Of a stretch of 54,829 bases of DNA, positions 1-8,244 are shown piece after piece. The notes beneath the pieces were generated by a model. The model was not told where the DNA came from. It ran no database searches and saw nothing but the letters and a program-made list of their open reading frames with translations. The position numbers were made by a program, and so were the translations under genes. Position 1 is the stretch's first letter. The number at the start of each line of letters is the position of its first letter. Origin of the DNA: Legionellales bacterium (GTDB taxonomy: Bacteria > Pseudomonadota > Gammaproteobacteria > JAGOUN01); the NCBI GenBank assembly GCA_027486005.1, contig JAIXPZ010000007.1, positions 1-54,829 on the forward strand, read 5' to 3'.

Positions 1-1
1 G

Positions 2-79
2 CTTTGGATAGGAATGCAGCGATTACGTGATTTTATTGCCGGTTTGAATGCAGCAAAAAGGCTTATGGGAGCTACTTAA
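2..79 (+). CDS. C-terminal end of an IS4-family (Tn5/IS50-like) transposase, cut by window edge
   Basis: Frame 2 is open from the window edge to a TAA at 77-79. It encodes a tail reading LWIGMQRLRDFIAGL followed by NAAKRL. IS4-family transposases related to Tn5/IS50 end with a very similar segment (a TLWxGxQRLxD motif in the C-terminal dimerisation region), which is the basis of the call. Only about 25 residues are visible, so whether the gene is intact upstream cannot be judged. No terminal inverted repeat is recognisable after the stop. The next feature is a degraded antitoxin gene, so the left edge looks like a site of past insertion. Confidence 0.5.
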   Translation, partial: LWIGMQRLRDFIAGLNAAKRLMGAT

Positions 80-330
80 AAATGTGTGTAATGATGAACC
101 CAATGGGTGAGCCTTGGAAGATGCCTTTTTCATCGCCTACGCCTCAATGCTACGGAGAAGCGCGGATTATTTCAGGTTCTAACTGCGGTTTCTAGGTTAA
201 TAAAAAGAACCGCTTAGTTCTTTTGTCATTAAGTTATAGTCTATGTTTAATAAAAACTCAAGTTTGCATGGAGACGATTCAAAAATCTATCGTGAATCCA
301 CGAAGTTGCCAAAGTGGGGGAAGACCAATT
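80..330. other. Intergenic stretch with no convincing gene
   Basis: Between the transposase tail and the dapE promoter there is no open frame with a ribosome binding site. An in-frame extension of the next ORF (from position 223) has no family-like sequence before residue 57. The only structure seen is the hairpin at 203-224. Confidence 0.5.
203..224 (+). terminator. Possible Rho-independent terminator
   Basis: A perfect 8-bp stem (AAAAGAAC / GTTCTTTT) with a six-base CGCTTA loop ends in a run of four T. The A-run on the other side means it could act in both directions. It would separate the transposase remnant from the dapE transcription unit. Confidence 0.5.
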
Positions 331-357
331 TTGACATTAAAGGCTTTTAGGTATAAT
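331..357 (+). promoter_or_regulatory. Sigma-70 promoter for the antitoxin remnant and dapE
   Basis: TTGACA (331-336) and TATAAT (352-357) are both perfect consensus hexamers, though the 15-bp spacer is shorter than the usual 17. The predicted start of transcription, around 364, leaves a leader of about 27 bases before the ATG at 391. Confidence 0.6.
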
Positions 358-390
358 TTTGGGCCTCAACAAAAAATAAGGGTAATTGCC

Positions 391-606
391 ATGCCAGCTA
401 CTTATCGATTTACCTCGAAGAAAGTCTACATGCAACAAAAGCTCGAAATAGGCAATGTGACTTTATCGCACAAGCCCACCACATGGGACAGTTTTTCATT
501 AGCACTTCAAAATGCTCAAACCCTCGATGATTTCCTTGACATAAAAGAGAGAAACCAAACTAGCCAAAATCGAGAGCTTTTCAAAAATTGGACAAAGGAA
601 TTGTGA
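391..606 (+). pseudogene. Truncated VapB/VagC-type antitoxin remnant, possibly still translated
   Basis: The 71 residues from ATG 391 read like the C-terminal two thirds of VapB/VagC antitoxins: MPATYRF, then KVYM, GNVTLSHKP, and TWDSF before an acidic tail. The N-terminal half of the AbrB-like DNA-binding fold is missing. Just upstream, in another frame, the bases encode NKGN, the start of the family's NGNSQA motif, so a small deletion or frameshift probably removed the junction. No VapC toxin follows. A ribosome binding site (AAGGG, about eight bases before ATG) and the strong promoter suggest it is still translated. Its TGA overlaps the dapE ATG (TGATG), so it may act as a leader ORF for dapE. 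Confidence 0.55.
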
Positions 607-1751
607 TGGATTTTTTGACTTCTCAACTACTCTCTTTACCCTCTATTTCACCTGATGATCATGGCTGTCAAGAATTACTCCGTCAAGCATTACAACCATT
701 GGGGTTTACAACACGGCAACTCAACTTTGGCGATGTTAAAAATTTTTGGGCGAAATTTGGCAATAAATCAAAAACACTATTATTTGTTGGCCATACTGAT
801 GTCGTTCCCACAGGGCCAATCGAGCAATGGAAATATCCACCGTTTACACCGACCATTGATGATGGAAAATTGTACGCTCGTGGGGCTGCAGATATGAAAG
901 TGGCTATTGCTTGTATGGCAGAAGCGTGTCGCCGATTTATTAAAGAATACCCGGACCCTAATTTCAATATTGCATTTTTAATAACTAGTTGCGAAGAAGC
1001 CAACACAGAAGATGGCACTGAGAAAGCAATTCAAATCTTGATTGATCAAGAGCACGAAAAAATCGATTGGTGCATCGTCGGCGAACCTAGCTCAAACCTA
1101 CTTTTAGGCGATCAAATTAAAGTCGGAAGACGCGGTTCACTGCACGGCGAATTAGTCATTCATGGCAAACAAGGTCACATTGCTTATCCGCAGTTAGCAC
1201 AAAATCCCATTCATCTTGTTGCGCCTTTTTTAAAAGAATTAACCGCAATTGTTTGGGATAGCGGCACAGAATATTTTGAACCGACTTCATTTCAAATTTC
1301 TAATATTCATAGCGGCACAGGCACCACCAATGTTATTCCTGGCGATTTAGAACTCATCTTCAATTTTCGTTATTCACCTGCAACCAATGCACAAACCTTG
1401 CAAAATAGCGTAGAAGATTTATTAAAAAAGCATGACTTACAATATGCCATTGCCTGGAATCATACTGCGAAACCTTTTCAATCTTCACTAGGCGCGTTAC
1501 ATAGTGCGCTTCAAAAATCCATTAAAGATATCACAGGAATATTGACAACAGCCAGTACGACAGGAGGAACTTCTGATGCTCGCTTTATTGCACCTTATGG
1601 CATAGAAACCATTGAATGTGGATTTCCGAATGGCACCATCCACCAAGTCAATGAATATGTTGACGTAGATGATATTCAAAAGTTAACGCTCGTTTACTAC
1701 TGTGCAATGGTCAACCTATTAACGAACGCACAGGCACAATTCTGTGGGTAG
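606..1751 (+). CDS. dapE: Succinyl-diaminopimelate desuccinylase
   Basis: DapE is a cytosolic zinc M20-family hydrolase that cleaves N-succinyl-LL-2,6-diaminopimelate to succinate and LL-diaminopimelate, in lysine and peptidoglycan synthesis. The 381 residues match the family's usual length. Visible metal and catalytic residues are H63 and D65 (GHTDVVP), D96 (GAADMK), E130/E131 (TSCEEA), E160 (VGEPSS), and a late His in TIHQVNE. RRGSL and GTGTTNVIPG are also diagnostic. The ATG at 606 is preferred over the in-frame TTG at 588 because AAAGGA lies about six bases before it and the protein then begins like other DapE proteins. It overlaps the antitoxin remnant by one base, so the two are probably translationally coupled. 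The 3' end overlaps the convergent downstream gene by 41 bases. Confidence 0.96.
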   Translation: MDFLTSQLLSLPSISPDDHGCQELLRQALQPLGFTTRQLNFGDVKNFWAKFGNKSKTLLFVGHTDVVPTGPIEQWKYPPFTPTIDDGKLYARGAADMKVAIACMAEACRRFIKEYPDPNFNIAFLITSCEEANTEDGTEKAIQILIDQEHEKIDWCIVGEPSSNLLLGDQIKVGRRGSLHGELVIHGKQGHIAYPQLAQNPIHLVAPFLKELTAIVWDSGTEYFEPTSFQISNIHSGTGTTNVIPGDLELIFNFRYSPATNAQTLQNSVEDLLKKHDLQYAIAWNHTAKPFQSSLGALHSALQKSIKDITGILTTASTTGGTSDARFIAPYGIETIECGFPNGTIHQVNEYVDVDDIQKLTLVYYCAMVNLLTNAQAQFCG

Positions 1752-2340
1752 GGTTCATTTTTTGGCCTTTACTCTTAGAAAAAAATGAAGAGGAAAAACA
1801 ACCGTTTATTTTAGAATACTGTTTTGTCCTGACCTCTTTTGGGCCGGCTTGATACCGAGGGGTAAGATCAGAAGGATTGATAGTTGGAAGCGTTCTTCTT
1901 GTATCTTCTTCAAATTTTAGTGCGCTAGCGATAATATCAACAGCGGATTTATCTGCAGAGGGAGTATAATCAAATTTTACAATTTCATGAAAACGATACA
2001 TAAAGATCCTTTCAAAGCAGCCCATTTCAGTCAAATATCTCGCTTGAACTTTATCAAGAAAATTTTTTGAATCACCGCTAAAGTTAACAATATATGCTGC
2101 TGGAAATTTTTTTCGTATCAAAAAAAAAAGATCGACGCCATCTTTTCTATCGGGGTTTATTCCGAGATCATGATCTAAAATAACATATAAACATTCGTCG
2201 CTCTCTAACTTAAGGTCATTAATTTTTTTCTGAGCAGCAGTATAAGTAGAACAAAAAAAAGCATTTTTTCCGGCAAAAGATCGCTTAAAATGCTTTATTT
2301 GAAGGCTATCTTCAATAACCATAAAACGTGTTTTACTCAC
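1711..2340 (-). CDS. Orphan receiver-like (response-regulator-like) protein
   Basis: From the GTG at 2340 the protein begins MSKTRFMVIEDS, the style of a response-regulator receiver domain. ILDHDLG then sits at the position of the phospho-accepting Asp, DGVDLFFLIRKKFP resembles the following helix, and IVNFSGD stands where the switch Thr/Ser strand is expected. The acidic pair near the N-terminus is ED. The domain is therefore receiver-like but diverged. There is no DNA-binding output domain, only a basic, Ser-rich tail of about 70 residues. An upstream ATG at 2418 keeps the frame open, but its extra 26 residues are not receiver-like. No histidine kinase is adjacent. The last 41 bases overlap dapE on the other strand, so the C-terminus may be an extension past a lost stop. 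Function unknown. Confidence 0.5.
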   Translation of the reverse strand: MSKTRFMVIEDSLQIKHFKRSFAGKNAFFCSTYTAAQKKINDLKLESDECLYVILDHDLGINPDRKDGVDLFFLIRKKFPAAYIVNFSGDSKNFLDKVQARYLTEMGCFERIFMYRFHEIVKFDYTPSADKSAVDIIASALKFEEDTRRTLPTINPSDLTPRYQAGPKEVRTKQYSKINGCFSSSFFSKSKGQKMNPTHRIVPVRSLIG

Positions 2341-2467
2341 TATGCAGCTCGCATAAAAATGAAAAATTAATGATATATCGTGCATTTCACAATATTGCAA
2401 GAAAAACATAAGATGCATTTAACGAAAAAATACTCTGGCGCCAGATACAAGAGTGATGGGAATTAAT

Positions 2468-3013
2468 TCAGGAAACAATCTTGGCTGCTTGCAGCCAAGT
2501 TGTTGAACTTTGATAATATGATAACAGTGATTTTTGAAACAATTTTGCGCGCGGAGGAAGTTTATTTCCCCGATAGATCAACATTTGCTTCGTCACCGCT
2601 TCTTTGAATTGAGAATAATCTTCCAAAGACCCATTAAGATTGTCAAAACTGAACTCGAACCTTGAACCTGCGGCTTGAGAAAAAATCCACTCGAGAGCCT
2701 GCGGCTTCACCTCAACCTGTTGAAATAAAATTTGCTGCTCAGCAGTACGTCCATCTGGCACATACCAGTAGCCGTAATCGATTAATTTTCGACGCTCTTG
2801 GCCTGCGATCATCCAATGCGCACATTCATGTAATGCAGAATTAAAAAAACCGTGCGCAAAAAAAATCGTATGATGCGCTTGCTGTTGAGTAGCCGGCAAA
2901 TAAATTGGCTCATCTTCGCCATAAGCCAAAATTGTATTATGGCTTTGTAAAAAGCAATTATTAAACAATGTAATGAGATCATCAGGGTGATGATTATTTT
3001 TTTCTGTTTTCAA
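2468..3013 (-). CDS. epmC: Elongation factor P hydroxylase
   Basis: EpmC (YfcM) hydroxylates the beta-lysylated lysine of EF-P, the last step of that modification. The 181 residues align along their length with E. coli YfcM as I recall it: IYLPA, FAHGFFNSALHE, GYWYVPDGR and VEVKPQALEW. The metal-binding HExxH-like motif is HECAH. The start is a TTG at 3013: no ATG or GTG occurs near the N-terminus, and an AAGG lies seven bases upstream. This TTG overlaps the TGA of the preceding acyltransferase gene (TTGA), a sign of translational coupling. It is the last gene of a three-gene minus-strand operon. epmA/epmB and efp are not in the window. Confidence 0.93.
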   Translation of the reverse strand: MKTEKNNHHPDDLITLFNNCFLQSHNTILAYGEDEPIYLPATQQQAHHTIFFAHGFFNSALHECAHWMIAGQERRKLIDYGYWYVPDGRTAEQQILFQQVEVKPQALEWIFSQAAGSRFEFSFDNLNGSLEDYSQFKEAVTKQMLIYRGNKLPPRAKLFQKSLLSYYQSSTTWLQAAKIVS

Positions 3014-4215
3014 GGACGAGCCTTATAACCAAAAATACTGTTCAACCACGTATGCCGCACCAATATCTGATAACTTAATAAAGCAAGCACTAGACTACCA
3101 ATCATAAGTTTAATGCTCGTCATAAAAAAATTATCCTGACTATTATAATTAAATCCAAGTAAAATAAAAATAATCGGTAGTTGCACCAAATAAAGCCAAT
3201 AAGATGCGCTGCTAATATAACGAAGTACTTTATTACTCTTATGTATACTGCGCCACGCGCCTCCAAATAATGCTAAAACCATCAAAGCTGCGCTTAATTC
3301 ATAAATGAAAACTCCAAAATTACGGTTGAAAAAATTGTCATTATTTAAATGATAAAAATACCAAACCATAAAAACACCATAGAGAAAAATAGAAAATAAT
3401 GGCTTAAAGCCACTTTGATTAAAAAATACAGAAAATTTATCTTGATGCCCCCACAGCCACCAACCCAAGCCATACCAAACACCATAATATGCTAAAAAAC
3501 CTAATGATGGCAGGAGCGTAAACTCAGAGGTCCTCCAGCCAAGATCATCCTGCTGAGAGAGCAAGAGACTGCACAGCAATGCCACTCCCACATAAAGCCA
3601 ACGACTTTTAAATAACACCAATAAACACGCATCTGTTTTTTTAAAAAAGAATGCAGAAAGTTGCAAATATTGTTTTAATTTCAAAATAAAAATAGTCAAC
3701 GCATAAAGCCACAATAAGTCATAAAGAAACCAAGTTTCACGTAACTGATTTATTATCCCCCACCAACCTCCATTAATGATATATATTTTGGCAACAAGAC
3801 TTTGAATGGCTTCTGAAGTGAAATTAGGAAAAAAATGAGTGAAAGCAAAAAAAACAAAATAAAATGGCAATGACCAAAGCATACAAAATAAAAAAGGAAG
3901 CCCAATTCTATGTAAACGGTTCGAAATAAACTTTGCTTCGCCGCGCTGCTGATAACTCAAACAACCAAAAAAACCGGCTAATAGAAAAAAAGCTGGCATC
4001 ATAAAAACACAAATATAATAAATTCCAATCAAGAAAAATCTTTCAGCACTAGACAAAGCTTGGGTCAATTGTTCTACGCTAGCTGGACCAGAAGTTCGGT
4101 AAAGTTGATGGCTCAATGCTAAACAAAACACTGAATGAATCGGAAAACCTAACAATACTAAAAAGGCGCGCAAATTATCAAAAGCAGGCAAACGTTCTTT
4201 GCAAGAAATTTTCAT
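3010..4215 (-). CDS. Membrane acyltransferase, family 3 (OpgC/MdoC-like)
   Basis: A polytopic inner-membrane protein of 401 residues with about ten hydrophobic segments. It opens with LPAFDNLRAFLVLLGFPIHSV, cut here as the Acyl_transf_3 signature (Arg and His in the first helix), and later has MMPAFFLLAGFFG. This family moves acyl groups, such as succinyl or acetyl, across the membrane onto glycans; MdoC/OpgC is the best-known relative. The substrate cannot be read from sequence. It overlaps the upstream HAD gene by four bases (ATGA) and the downstream epmC by four, so all three are probably translated from one mRNA. Confidence 0.8.
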   Translation of the reverse strand: MKISCKERLPAFDNLRAFLVLLGFPIHSVFCLALSHQLYRTSGPASVEQLTQALSSAERFFLIGIYYICVFMMPAFFLLAGFFGCLSYQQRGEAKFISNRLHRIGLPFLFCMLWSLPFYFVFFAFTHFFPNFTSEAIQSLVAKIYIINGGWWGIINQLRETWFLYDLLWLYALTIFILKLKQYLQLSAFFFKKTDACLLVLFKSRWLYVGVALLCSLLLSQQDDLGWRTSEFTLLPSLGFLAYYGVWYGLGWWLWGHQDKFSVFFNQSGFKPLFSIFLYGVFMVWYFYHLNNDNFFNRNFGVFIYELSAALMVLALFGGAWRSIHKSNKVLRYISSASYWLYLVQLPIIFILLGFNYNSQDNFFMTSIKLMIGSLVLALLSYQILVRHTWLNSIFGYKARP

Positions 4216-5426
4216 TGTTTTTTCTCAGTGAAAACATCTGTTAAACCTTCTTGTTGTACAGCAGTTGCATATACCTCATCTTCTGGAGAGAGCAGAGTTT
4301 TCGTCGTTTCAGATTCATCATCGACAACATTAAAACATGATCCAGAAACTTCTTTGTTAATCGCCTCACATACAGGGTTATTATTATGAATAAATACAAT
4401 CCCTCCTTGATGTGCGATATACAGCCCTGGATAAAGATCGCCAGATGAGTTTCCGTGAAAGCTCAAAATCGCATTTTTTGTTCTTTTCTCGATAGTATGT
4501 AAACCTGATACTTTTCCTTCGCCATCATTAATACACAGCTGCGGTTTTTCTGTCTTCTCTGCCTCTGCATAAGAAACACCTTCACAAACATTTTCGGTAT
4601 TCATGACAAGTGACACTTTACTCAAGCTTATTTTAGGGGCATTGTAAATAATCGAGCAAGTCTTATTCATCATATCACTGCTATTGGCGATGAAATCGCA
4701 AGGTGTAGAAGAAAACTCTTTATTAAATGCGAGCGGCTGTATTTTTGATTTTTGCAAAGAAGGATATGGAGTCCCTCCGGTTTGAATCCACAGCGGATAA
4801 CCCATATCCACTAGATAATTCAGCATCGCCTGCGTCGTTGAAAAATAAGCATTCAATTCAGGGAATATCCGGAACATGACAGCATGCAGTGCTTGCACTT
4901 GCTGCGCAGTCATTCCTAACATACGCGCTCCAATGCAATAATCAAACTTAACTTGAGAAGACTTAAAATCTGTGGTTTCACAGCTATCATCACGCGCCGC
5001 GATATATTTTGCAGCAACATCATTGGATAGATCGCCCGTTTGCACGCCAATATTATAACCTAAGCTTTTTAGTTTTGGAGCGACAACGCCAAAGGCAATT
5101 GAATTTTCAGAACGTGCACGATCTGAAATATAAGACTCCTTAGCATGAACCGTAATTTTTTCCGATGATTGCGTGCCATCGTAATCCGAAACTATTATCG
5201 GCTTTACATCGAGTGGCGACGTCATTTTTACCCACCGACAAAAGCCTTTTAGCGTTTCACAGTTAGCATGTTGTTGAAAGGCAGGAATGTTAAAATAATC
5301 TATTGGCGCTTTTCCAGAAGGTGTCAGAGGGCAAGCCTGATAACACGAAGTGTCTGGAAAAAGATCTTCTGCCTGCACCAAAGGGGGACAAAGCAGCAAA
5401 GCCGTGATTAATACTCTACTAAGCAT
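4212..5426 (-). CDS. Secreted HAD-superfamily phosphatase
   Basis: The 404-residue protein starts with a clear signal peptide (MLSRVLITALLLCPP, then LVQA before the likely cleavage) when the ATG at 5426 is used; an upstream in-frame start adds nine residues. HAD motifs are visible: IVSDYDGT (motif I, nucleophile and acid Asp), IQTGGT (motif II) and INDGEG (motif IV). It is Cys-rich in the way of periplasmic or exported disulfide proteins. The substrate is unknown; secreted HAD enzymes include phosphorylcholine and acid phosphatases. It is the first gene of the operon with a membrane acyltransferase and epmC. The divergent gene at 5515 shares the 90-bp promoter region. Confidence 0.7.
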   Translation of the reverse strand: MLSRVLITALLLCPPLVQAEDLFPDTSCYQACPLTPSGKAPIDYFNIPAFQQHANCETLKGFCRWVKMTSPLDVKPIIVSDYDGTQSSEKITVHAKESYISDRARSENSIAFGVVAPKLKSLGYNIGVQTGDLSNDVAAKYIAARDDSCETTDFKSSQVKFDYCIGARMLGMTAQQVQALHAVMFRIFPELNAYFSTTQAMLNYLVDMGYPLWIQTGGTPYPSLQKSKIQPLAFNKEFSSTPCDFIANSSDMMNKTCSIIYNAPKISLSKVSLVMNTENVCEGVSYAEAEKTEKPQLCINDGEGKVSGLHTIEKRTKNAILSFHGNSSGDLYPGLYIAHQGGIVFIHNNNPVCEAINKEVSGSCFNVVDDESETTKTLLSPEDEVYATAVQQEGLTDVFTEKKQ

Positions 5427-5514
5427 AGTCTTCTGACAGGCGAAAATATACACAACGATACCCTGAGTTATAAATTAGGCGTATACTATAGCCATTATCC
5501 TGGTTTAAATCAAA

Positions 5515-6063
5515 ATGAACACTTCATTCAATATCAACAAAAAAGCAACGTTAATTATCTGCGCGGGCATTTTAACCAAGATCATCCCACATTTTCCAAA
5601 TTTTTCTCCGGAAATCGTATTTGCCCTCTACTTGGGCATCAGAAGCTCCAAAGGTTTGGCTTGGATGTATATACTTTTAATGGCGATAGTCTCCGATATT
5701 TTATTTGGATGGCAGAACCCAGCTTATTCAAGCTTTGGAAACTGGACAATATTTACTTATAGTGCGCTGCTGGCCATCGGCTGGATAGGCACCACCATCA
5801 AGAAAAAAGTGTTTGGCGTGGCATTTATGTGGGTCTCTTGTGCCGCCACCATTACCTACTGGCTTTGGACAAATTTTGGAGTTTGGTTAATTGCAGGCAT
5901 ATACCCGCAGACTCTAACTGGCTTTGTCGCTTGTTATACACTTGCACTACCCTTTTTAGCAAATTCGCTAGCAGCGAGTTTCGCATGGTGTGCTATAATT
6001 GTCGCTTGTAAATACTACATCCCAAAAAACAAACTGAAACATGAAGCGTATACTACGCGCTAG
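5515..6063 (+). CDS. DUF6580-type membrane protein (ECF S-component-like)
   Basis: A 182-residue hydrophobic protein with five or six predicted membrane helices. HFPNFSPEIVFALYLG near the N-terminus is the characteristic loop of the DUF6580 family of putative transport proteins, which resemble the substrate-binding S component of ECF transporters. The substrate is not known. The next gene, an ABC exporter-type protein, begins seven bases after this stop (or overlaps it by 23 if an earlier start is used), so they form a two-gene unit. No energising EcfT/EcfA genes are present. Confidence 0.65.
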   Translation: MNTSFNINKKATLIICAGILTKIIPHFPNFSPEIVFALYLGIRSSKGLAWMYILLMAIVSDILFGWQNPAYSSFGNWTIFTYSALLAIGWIGTTIKKKVFGVAFMWVSCAATITYWLWTNFGVWLIAGIYPQTLTGFVACYTLALPFLANSLAASFAWCAIIVACKYYIPKNKLKHEAYTTR

Positions 6064-6070
6064 GTATTGT

Positions 6071-7834
6071 ATGAAACTACCGCAATCTGCACTCGTATTT
6101 GTTCTTTATTTTGCTCGTCAGCAGTGGGTGAAATTTTCCATACTCATTTTTTCATTTGTCATTTGGGCATTAAGCGATGCCATTTTTCCTTATTTTCTTA
6201 AAAAAATCGTTAACGCACTGCAAGATTATCAAGGGGATAGAGCGGGCATTTATGCCGCTATCGGTGGGGTTTTATTACTATTAATCATCATTTGGTCAGC
6301 AGCAGAAGTGTTTATGCGTCTACAAGGTATTTTGCAAATTTATACGTTTCCGCTTTTTCGAGCCAATATCCGTGAAGCAGTTTTTAACTATGTGACTTCA
6401 CACTCACACGAATATTTCTCTAGCAACTTTGCGGGCAATCTAGCTAAAAAATTAGCGGATTTGTCGACTAGCTGCCAAACTATCGTCGAAATTATTTGTT
6501 TCAACGGCATCACCGCCACCACAGGCACGATCATGGTTTTAGTCATGATGTGGATGACTAGTCCTATTTTTGCGATTATTTTGGCATTATGGGTGTGTTT
6601 ACATTTTTCAATTGTTTTCATATTTTTTCGAAAGAGCAATCAATTGGCTACAATACATTCTGAAGCAGTCTCAGCACTCAGCGGAAAAGTCGTGGATGTT
6701 TTTTCCAACATGCTTAACGTACGCCTTTTCTCACATTCTCGTTTTGAAATGCAATATCTAAAAAAATCTCAAGAAGATGAAATCAGTAAAGCAAAACAGG
6801 CCTCGTGGGTTATCGAAAAAATGCGTATTTGCCTGGGGGTTAATGGACTCGCCATGATGTTTGGTATGATTTTTGTATTGCTCTATGGGTGGGTACATCA
6901 CTGGGTAACTTTAGGAGATTTCACCCAAGTGTTAATGCAAGCTTTTTGGCTGCTGGGATGGATGTGGTATATCAGCTTTCAATTGACAACTTTTGCTCGC
7001 GAGTTAGGCACAGTGAATAACGCTTTATCATTAGTGAATAAAGCTCATGATCTTGTGGATAAAAAAAATGCTCCGCCTATTACTATTGAACAGGGTAAAA
7101 TTGAGTTTAGCCATGTTTCATTTGCTTACCATCAAAATCGTGACGTTTTTAAAAACCTTAACGTACATATTCCTGCTGGGCAAAAAATTGGTTTAGTAGG
7201 CTTTTCTGGGTCAGGAAAAACCACTTTTGTGAATTTAATCTTGCGATTTTATGATATTCAATCCGGTGCAATTCGCATCGATGGTCAAAACATTACAGAA
7301 GTGACGCAAGACTCTTTACGCTCACAAATTGCTATGATTCCGCAAGATCCCGCACTATTTCATCGAACATTGATGGAAAATATACGCTATGGACGTCTAG
7401 ACGCGACTGATGAAGAAGTCATTCAAGCCGCAAAATTTGCGCACTGTGATGAGTTCATTGAAAAATTAGACGGGAAATATGAGGCGCTCGTCGGCGAGCG
7501 TGGCGTGAAATTATCTGGCGGACAGCGTCAGCGAATTGCCATTGCAAGAGCCATGTTAAAAAACGCGCGCATTTTAATTTTAGACGAAGCTACCTCTGCT
7601 TTAGATTCTGTCACAGAAAAAGTAATTCAACAGAGTTTACATACCCTCATGCTAGGCAAAACAACGCTGGTTATCGCACATCGATTATCAACGCTTGCGG
7701 ATATGGATAGGATCCTAGTCTTTGACCAAGGCAAAGTGATTGAAGAAGGGACCAAAGATAGCTTGCTCAAAACCGGCGGGCATTTTGCAAAACTGTGGGA
7801 AATGCAAACCGATGGGTTTCTACCTGAGTCTTAA
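6071..7834 (+). CDS. ABC exporter, fused permease and ATPase (MsbA-like half transporter)
   Basis: A half-size ABC exporter of 587 residues: a six-helix membrane domain (about 1-310) followed by a nucleotide-binding domain. Walker A is GFSGSGKTT, the Q-loop is MIPQDPALFH, the signature is KLSGGQRQR, Walker B is RILILDEATSALD and the H-loop is VIAHRLST, all intact. It should work as a homodimer, exporting a lipid or peptide-like substrate that sequence alone does not define. The ATG at 6071 has an AGG six bases upstream and is preferred; an ATG at 6041 would add ten residues. It is paired with the DUF6580 gene. The convergent gene downstream overlaps it by four bases. Confidence 0.88.
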   Translation: MKLPQSALVFVLYFARQQWVKFSILIFSFVIWALSDAIFPYFLKKIVNALQDYQGDRAGIYAAIGGVLLLLIIIWSAAEVFMRLQGILQIYTFPLFRANIREAVFNYVTSHSHEYFSSNFAGNLAKKLADLSTSCQTIVEIICFNGITATTGTIMVLVMMWMTSPIFAIILALWVCLHFSIVFIFFRKSNQLATIHSEAVSALSGKVVDVFSNMLNVRLFSHSRFEMQYLKKSQEDEISKAKQASWVIEKMRICLGVNGLAMMFGMIFVLLYGWVHHWVTLGDFTQVLMQAFWLLGWMWYISFQLTTFARELGTVNNALSLVNKAHDLVDKKNAPPITIEQGKIEFSHVSFAYHQNRDVFKNLNVHIPAGQKIGLVGFSGSGKTTFVNLILRFYDIQSGAIRIDGQNITEVTQDSLRSQIAMIPQDPALFHRTLMENIRYGRLDATDEEVIQAAKFAHCDEFIEKLDGKYEALVGERGVKLSGGQRQRIAIARAMLKNARILILDEATSALDSVTEKVIQQSLHTLMLGKTTLVIAHRLSTLADMDRILVFDQGKVIEEGTKDSLLKTGGHFAKLWEMQTDGFLPES

Positions 7835-8130
7835 AACCAGTGAAAGCCTTTGGCTAACATGCCTGTAATACTAGCAACAATGGTCACTGAACATCCAACG
7901 CCTGTCCAAACAACAAATCTTAACGTTTCATAACGAAGTCTTTCTATCGCAAGTTCAAGATCTTTTTTAGTAGACAATTCACTAAGATCTCTTTTTGTCG
8001 CTGCTTCATTTTGTATTTCGATAACAATCCTTTCAAGCTGACGCGCCTGAACCTCAGATTGCTGATCAGTAAAACCTGCAGCTTTTAATTCATGCATATA
8101 ATTAACAATAGAAATAGACATCGCGCTCAT
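7831..8130 (-). CDS. Small coiled-coil membrane protein (DUF1640/CCDC90-like)
   Basis: A 99-residue protein with a heptad-rich, charged middle (about 20-70, including ATKRDLSELSTKKDLELAIE) and one C-terminal membrane helix (VVWTGVGCSVTIVASI). This architecture is that of DUF1640 proteins, relatives of the mitochondrial CCDC90/MCUR1 family, which are frequent in intracellular gammaproteobacteria. Function is unknown. A GGTGG lies just before the ATG at 8130. The tail overlaps the end of the ABC exporter gene on the other strand by four bases. Confidence 0.65.
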   Translation of the reverse strand: MSAMSISIVNYMHELKAAGFTDQQSEVQARQLERIVIEIQNEAATKRDLSELSTKKDLELAIERLRYETLRFVVWTGVGCSVTIVASITGMLAKGFHWF

Positions 8131-8208
8131 TATACCACCGAAATATATTGATAAATTTTAGTCTGAAATAAGAAAACCGTCAATGTAACAGATCAAGAAG
8201 GAAAGGAA

Positions 8209-8244
8209 TAAAAACCTAGACGCCATATCAAGCAAAATGGCGTC
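8209..8244 (-). terminator. Rho-independent terminator of the tRNA-Ala/tRNA-Glu transcript
   Basis: Read on the minus strand, a perfect 8-bp stem GACGCCAT / ATGGCGTC (8237-8244 with 8219-8226) is followed by TAGGTTTTTATT. The upstream arm is made of the acceptor end and most of the CCA of tRNA-Glu, so terminator and tRNA 3' end overlap. Confidence 0.75.

Noticed and set aside
223-390. In-frame N-terminal extension of the antitoxin remnant from 223
   Set aside because: It would start upstream of the consensus promoter at 331-357, and its residues do not resemble the AbrB-like fold.
2425-2450. Palindrome CTGGCGCCAG upstream of the receiver-like gene
   Set aside because: A single short perfect palindrome, with no second copy or promoter alignment in the window; could be chance.
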